Shown piece by piece: positions 52,153 through 54,947 of a DNA stretch of 54,947 nucleotides (position 1 is the first letter of the stretch; each line of letters starts with the position of its first letter). The notes under the pieces were generated by a model. That model searched no databases and was not told where the DNA came from. It saw nothing but the letters and a program-made list of their open reading frames with translations. Source of the stretch: Anaerobranca gottschalkii DSM 13577. Lineage in GTDB: Bacteria; Bacillota; Proteinivoracia; Proteinivoracales; Proteinivoracaceae. Location of the stretch: positions 1-54,947 of the forward strand of contig NZ_FOIF01000009.1 of the NCBI RefSeq assembly GCF_900111575.1, read 5' to 3'. The translations under genes and the position numbers were made by a program.

Positions 52153-53334
52153 CTACAAATTTGTTTCTAAAATTAGCTTACAAAAAGCTGCCGTTCCTTC
52201 CCACAATACTCCTTCATCAATATTGAATTTGGGATGGTGGTGGGGATAAACTATCCCTTTTTCTTCATTACCAGCCCCTAAGAAGAAAAAACAACCCGGT
52301 GCTTTGTTTAAAAAATAAGCCATATCCTCTCCACCCATAGTAGGTTTTTTCAAATTTATTATATCTTCTCTAGAAAATATTTCTATTAATTTTTTATTAA
52401 CAAATTCTGTGACTTCTTTGTTATTTACCAGTGGTGGATAACCTGAAATAATTTCCACTTTAGCATAGCCACCATAACTTTTAGCTATTCCTTCCACTAA
52501 CAATTCCAAACGGCTGAAGATTTCCTTTCCTGCTGCTTCTTCTAGGTATCTAATTGTCCCTGTCAAAAGAACCTCTTCTGGAATTATGTTAAAGGCAGTT
52601 CCTCCTTGAATTTTACCAAAGGAAATTACTGCAGTATCAGTAGGTGCTAAATTTCTACTTACTATGGACTGTACAGAAGTTATAATATTGCCGGCAATTA
52701 AGATAGGGTCAACAGCTTTTTGGGGCATTGCTCCATGTCCACCTCTACCCTTTATAGTAATTTTAAATTCTACTGTAGCAGCCATAATTGGATTATAGCT
52801 TAGCCCTATTTGCCCACCCTTTAATTCAGGAAAAATCAGTCCTATATGACAGCCATATATCCTTTGAAAAGGGTAATCCCTATATAAGCCATCGTCTAAC
52901 ATCCTTTTTGCTCCACCATAACCCTCTTCCCCAGGCTGAAAGATCAATAATAAATTATTTTTTAATTTATCTTTGTTATTGTATAAATATTTAGCTGCTC
53001 CTAATACCATGGCAATATGGGCATCATGGCCACAAGCATGGTTTTTCCCAGGATAAATAGATTTATATGGCAAGTCATTTTCTTCTTCCATCGGTAAACC
53101 ATCGATATCAGCCCTCAAAGCTACTATAGGGTAATCAGAATCTACTTCCAAATATGCAATTACACCGGTTTTAGCATAACGCCTTAATTCTGAATAACCA
53201 ATTTCCTTTAATATTTCCTCTATTTTAACAGCTGTTTCTTCTACATCAAATCCTACCCCAGGGTGTTGGTGAAACCACCTTCTCCAAGAAATTATTTCTT
53301 TTTCCAAAGCCTTAATTTCCTTTATTAAATCCAT
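52153..53334 (-). CDS. M20 family amidohydrolase (aminoacylase / IAA-amino acid hydrolase type)
   Basis: A 393-residue M20D peptidase. The metal ligands are seen in KNHACGHDAHIAMVLGAAKY, FQPGEEGYGGAKRML and the C-terminal FLGAGNEEKGIVYPHHHPKF. Such enzymes remove acyl groups from amino acids or cut small peptides in the cytoplasm; the exact substrate cannot be read. GGAGGGG precedes the ATG. It is a single gene. Confidence 0.93.
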   Translation of the reverse strand: MDLIKEIKALEKEIISWRRWFHQHPGVGFDVEETAVKIEEILKEIGYSELRRYAKTGVIAYLEVDSDYPIVALRADIDGLPMEEENDLPYKSIYPGKNHACGHDAHIAMVLGAAKYLYNNKDKLKNNLLLIFQPGEEGYGGAKRMLDDGLYRDYPFQRIYGCHIGLIFPELKGGQIGLSYNPIMAATVEFKITIKGRGGHGAMPQKAVDPILIAGNIITSVQSIVSRNLAPTDTAVISFGKIQGGTAFNIIPEEVLLTGTIRYLEEAAGKEIFSRLELLVEGIAKSYGGYAKVEIISGYPPLVNNKEVTEFVNKKLIEIFSREDIINLKKPTMGGEDMAYFLNKAPGCFFFLGAGNEEKGIVYPHHHPKFNIDEGVLWEGTAAFCKLILETNL

Positions 53335-53431
53335 ATAACCCCTCCATCAATGTTTATCAATAATTTAAATTTTACCATTAATTTATTATAAGAAAAATAA
53401 ATCTTTAGTATCAAACTTCATCTTTAAATAC

Positions 53432-53459
53432 AAAAAAGTGGCCTAGTGCCACTTTTTTA
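53432..53459 (-). terminator. Terminator after the rubredoxin-like gene
   Basis: AAAAAGTGGC and GCCACTTTTT pair around a short loop and end in T on the minus strand. It overlaps the gene's stop codon. Confidence 0.8.
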
Positions 53460-53789
53460 ACCCCATTTACCTTTGTTAATATGGTTTTCTATTTCAGCTA
53501 ATGCCGTTTGTTTGATAAATTCTGCCATTTCTAAGGTCTCAGTAAAGAGTTTTTTACAACCAGGATCTAAATTATCATCGATTCCTGCTTGGGCTAAATC
53601 TTGTAAGTCTTCCATAGTATTAACAAGTTCCCTTAATAATGAGTTAGTAAATCTTGATCTTTCTACCTTTTCTCTACTTTCTTCTACTAATTGGACAAAT
53701 TTCTCTTGAGGAGCTCCGCATTTAGGACATTTTTCTGGTGCACCTTCACCATTATGAATATAGTTACATACTCCACATTTCCACATCAT
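53457..53789 (-). CDS. Rubredoxin-like iron protein with helical tail
   Basis: A 110-residue protein. The N-terminal 32 residues are a rubredoxin-like iron knuckle pair ([13 protein letters not shown], then CPKCGAP) as found at the end of rubrerythrins. The rest (about 40-110) is a two-helix charged region ([40 protein letters not shown]) without the diiron motifs of rubrerythrin. It probably shuttles electrons in oxygen defence. ATG 53789 follows AAGGAGAGG. Confidence 0.8.
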   Translation of the reverse strand: MMWKCGVCNYIHNGEGAPEKCPKCGAPQEKFVQLVEESREKVERSRFTNSLLRELVNTMEDLQDLAQAGIDDNLDPGCKKLFTETLEMAEFIKQTALAEIENHINKGKWG

Positions 53790-53934
53790 TAACCTCTCCT
53801 TTTCATTTTTATCTTCCTTTAGCAAGAAAGTTACTACTAATTATCAGCAACTAATAATTATTACTGATATTTGTATTATATAAAAAATCTGACAGATTTG
53901 CAAGGGATTTATAAAATATTTTTTAGAGAGAATT

Positions 53935-54501
53935 TTATATAGTTATTGTTTTATCATCGGTTAGGTTTTCCACTATATCATACATATTAGTAATCGTCCC
54001 TACTGCCAGCTGCTCTTTGACATTATAAAAGTCTAAACAAGTACCACAACTTAAAATTTCTGTTCCTTTACCTTCCATTATTTTTAAATCCTCAACTGTT
54101 TGAGAGCCTTTTAAGGCTAAAAAGACGCCGCTGTTTACCAACATAATTCTCTTAGGAGCTACTTCCCTTTGAGCTAATGTATAAATAAAAGCTTTCATCA
54201 GTCCTTCCCCTAACTTATCATCACCATATCCTAAATACCTAGTCTTAATTAAATAAGTACCTTGTAAATCTCCCCCCTTTATTTGCAATTCTTCTCCCCC
54301 TTTGCTAATAATAATTTCAAATTTACCGCCACTTTCTATAACTTCCGTTTGTAAACCTAATTTACTACATAATTTTAAAACATTTTCCTTAGCCACATCA
54401 TTATCTACTATTGATTTAACAGGTAGCCCTTGCTCTATGGCTTTTTTAGTGTTAATTACCGGTTGTGGACAGGTTAATTTTGAATTGTCTACTATCTGCA
54501 T
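53935..54501 (-). CDS. yedF: YedF-type sulfurtransferase-like (selenium metabolism) protein
   Basis: A 188-residue two-domain protein: an N-terminal TusA/SirA-like domain with LTCPQPVINTKKAIE (the CPxP motif) and a C-terminal DsrE-like domain (IMLVNSGVFLALKGSQTVED, ILSCGTCLDFYN). The architecture is that of YedF, linked to selenium or sulfur trafficking in anaerobes. No selD or selenocysteine gene is visible in the window. GGAGG precedes ATG 54501. Confidence 0.88.
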   Translation of the reverse strand: MQIVDNSKLTCPQPVINTKKAIEQGLPVKSIVDNDVAKENVLKLCSKLGLQTEVIESGGKFEIIISKGGEELQIKGGDLQGTYLIKTRYLGYGDDKLGEGLMKAFIYTLAQREVAPKRIMLVNSGVFLALKGSQTVEDLKIMEGKGTEILSCGTCLDFYNVKEQLAVGTITNMYDIVENLTDDKTITI

Positions 54502-54600
54502 AAAAAAACCTCCTAACTCAAAATTAGTAATTAACAATATTTTACCATAACATGCGTTTTAATCTTCATTCTGAAGTATAACATTATCTTATAAGATAAC

Positions 54601-54870
54601 AGTTTGTAGACAAAGTCATTTTTTAAATGCTGTGGTAATTAAACATTCTAACAAAGTTTTGCGTCGAGATTTAAGGCTTCTATCTAAAAGGAAGAAGGGT
54701 ACCGCTCTAATTCGCCATCCATGGCTCAATAGAGCTTTCGGAACGTCCTGTTCCTCACCCCTTCTTCCTTTTATCTAATCAGCTCTTAAATCTATCTCCT
54801 CGACTTAATCGTATCTTTGTTTAATTACCACAGCTGATGATGACTTTGTCTATAGTTTGTCTTCAGTTTG
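54601..54870. repeat. Palindromic non-coding element, copy C with central insert
   Basis: The longest copy. GCTGTGGTAATTAAACA is at 54629-54645 and its complement at 54818-54834. Both sides extend outward with AGTTTGTAGACAAAGTCAT on the left and its near-complement on the right, so the arms reach about 45 bp beyond the 17-bp core. Between the two GGAAGAAGG arms lies about 60 bp not present in copy A (54698-54759). It holds GCTCTA/TAGAGC and GGAAC/GTTCC hairpins and is richer in G and C. Confidence 0.85.
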
Positions 54871-54898
54871 AAGGAAGAAGGGATAGCCCTTCTTCCTT
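54871..54898. terminator. GGAAGAAGGG hairpin at the end of copy C
   Basis: A perfect 12-bp stem (AAGGAAGAAGGG with CCCTTCTTCCTT) around ATAG. It lies just after the stop of the gene cut by the right edge and probably ends its transcript, though the T run is weak. Confidence 0.55.
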
Positions 54899-54903
54899 TA
54901 CTA

Positions 54904-54947
54904 TTAATTTTTACCTATATAACCGTATTTCTTTCCAAAGACAAAGG
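54904..54947 (-). CDS. Possible C-terminal end of a gene cut by the window edge
   Basis: The minus strand ends in FVFGKKYGYIGKN and TAA, followed by a hairpin. The composition and the hairpin suggest the last codons of a gene beyond the right edge. Too short to name. Confidence 0.35.
   Translation of the reverse strand, partial: FVFGKKYGYIGKN

Noticed and set aside
54541-54600. Palindromes CTTCATTCTGAAG and TTATCTTATAAGATAA as operators
   Set aside because: They are short and AT-rich and have no regulator nearby. They may belong to the border of element copy C, and their role cannot be supported.
1-54947. CRISPR array
   Set aside because: No series of short regularly spaced repeats was seen. 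The repeats present are two 63-bp copies and three large palindromic elements.
1-54947. tRNA or rRNA genes
   Set aside because: No tRNA-like stretch with GGTTCGAATCC-type sequence and no rRNA motif was recognised in any intergenic region.

Overview
The window looks like chromosomal DNA of a low-GC, motile, Gram-positive anaerobe (Firmicutes, Clostridia type). The evidence is strong AGGAGG-type ribosome binding sites with frequent GTG and TTG starts, flagellar genes in Bacillus/Clostridia order, a DegS/DegU pair, an S-box riboswitch on metK, a MinJ-CtpB-FtsEX block, and a rubredoxin-like protein beside a YedF-type protein. I cannot name the species. Most genes are on the minus strand. Exceptions are birA-bioY, a HAD phosphatase and an OBG-type GTPase.

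Layout. 1-6.0 kb: a cut-off IS91-type transposase, then the division/cell-wall block ftsE-ftsX, a coiled-coil M23 hydrolase, ctpB and a MinJ-like protein. 6.4-7.9 kb: biotin ligase/repressor and biotin transporter. 7.9-17.0 kb: split transketolase, YitT and DUF2993 proteins, prfB with a +1 frameshift, secA, mobA, two PspC proteins and hibernation factor hpf. 17.1-18.7 kb: fliS behind a SigD-type promoter, a ComK-like gene whose promoter contains a LexA/SOS-type box, and a frameshifted SH3 protein.

18.8-29.3 kb is a defence island. It holds a complete Wadjet system (jetA-jetB-jetC-jetD, an SMC-like plasmid-restriction machine) directly behind an ABC exporter pair, in one apparent transcription unit. 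29.3-33.1 kb is a decaying accessory region: two broken small genes, a frameshifted helix-turn-helix gene with an ImmA/IrrE-type metallopeptidase and a 17-bp palindromic operator, 63-bp direct repeats on either side, and an integrase remnant whose two halves point in opposite directions.

33.1-41.5 kb is the late flagellar cluster (flgM, flgN, flgK, flgL, fliW, csrA, flaG, fliD, a FliT-like gene, flagellin), preceded by yvyF and comFC. The flagellin leader carries a SigD-type promoter and a hairpin showing GGA in its loop. This suggests CsrA control, with FliW as antagonist, encoded in the same window. 41.6-48 kb: polysaccharide deacetylase, three tiny conserved proteins (YvrJ, DUF2922, DUF1659), a GAF-GGDEF membrane protein, a short glycosyltransferase-like protein and degS-degU. 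48-54.9 kb: metK with its SAM riboswitch, HAD phosphatase, GTPase, a two-domain Ig-like protein, an M20 amidohydrolase, a rubredoxin-like protein and YedF.

A palindromic non-coding element with 17-bp terminal inverted repeats occurs at 15.5, 42.8 (half copy) and 54.6 kb (with about 60 bp of extra sequence at its centre). The most interesting observations are the SOS-type box at the ComK-like gene, the Wadjet/exporter operon, the HTH/ImmA module between direct repeats, and this element family. All family names come from recognising motifs by eye; no database search was run.
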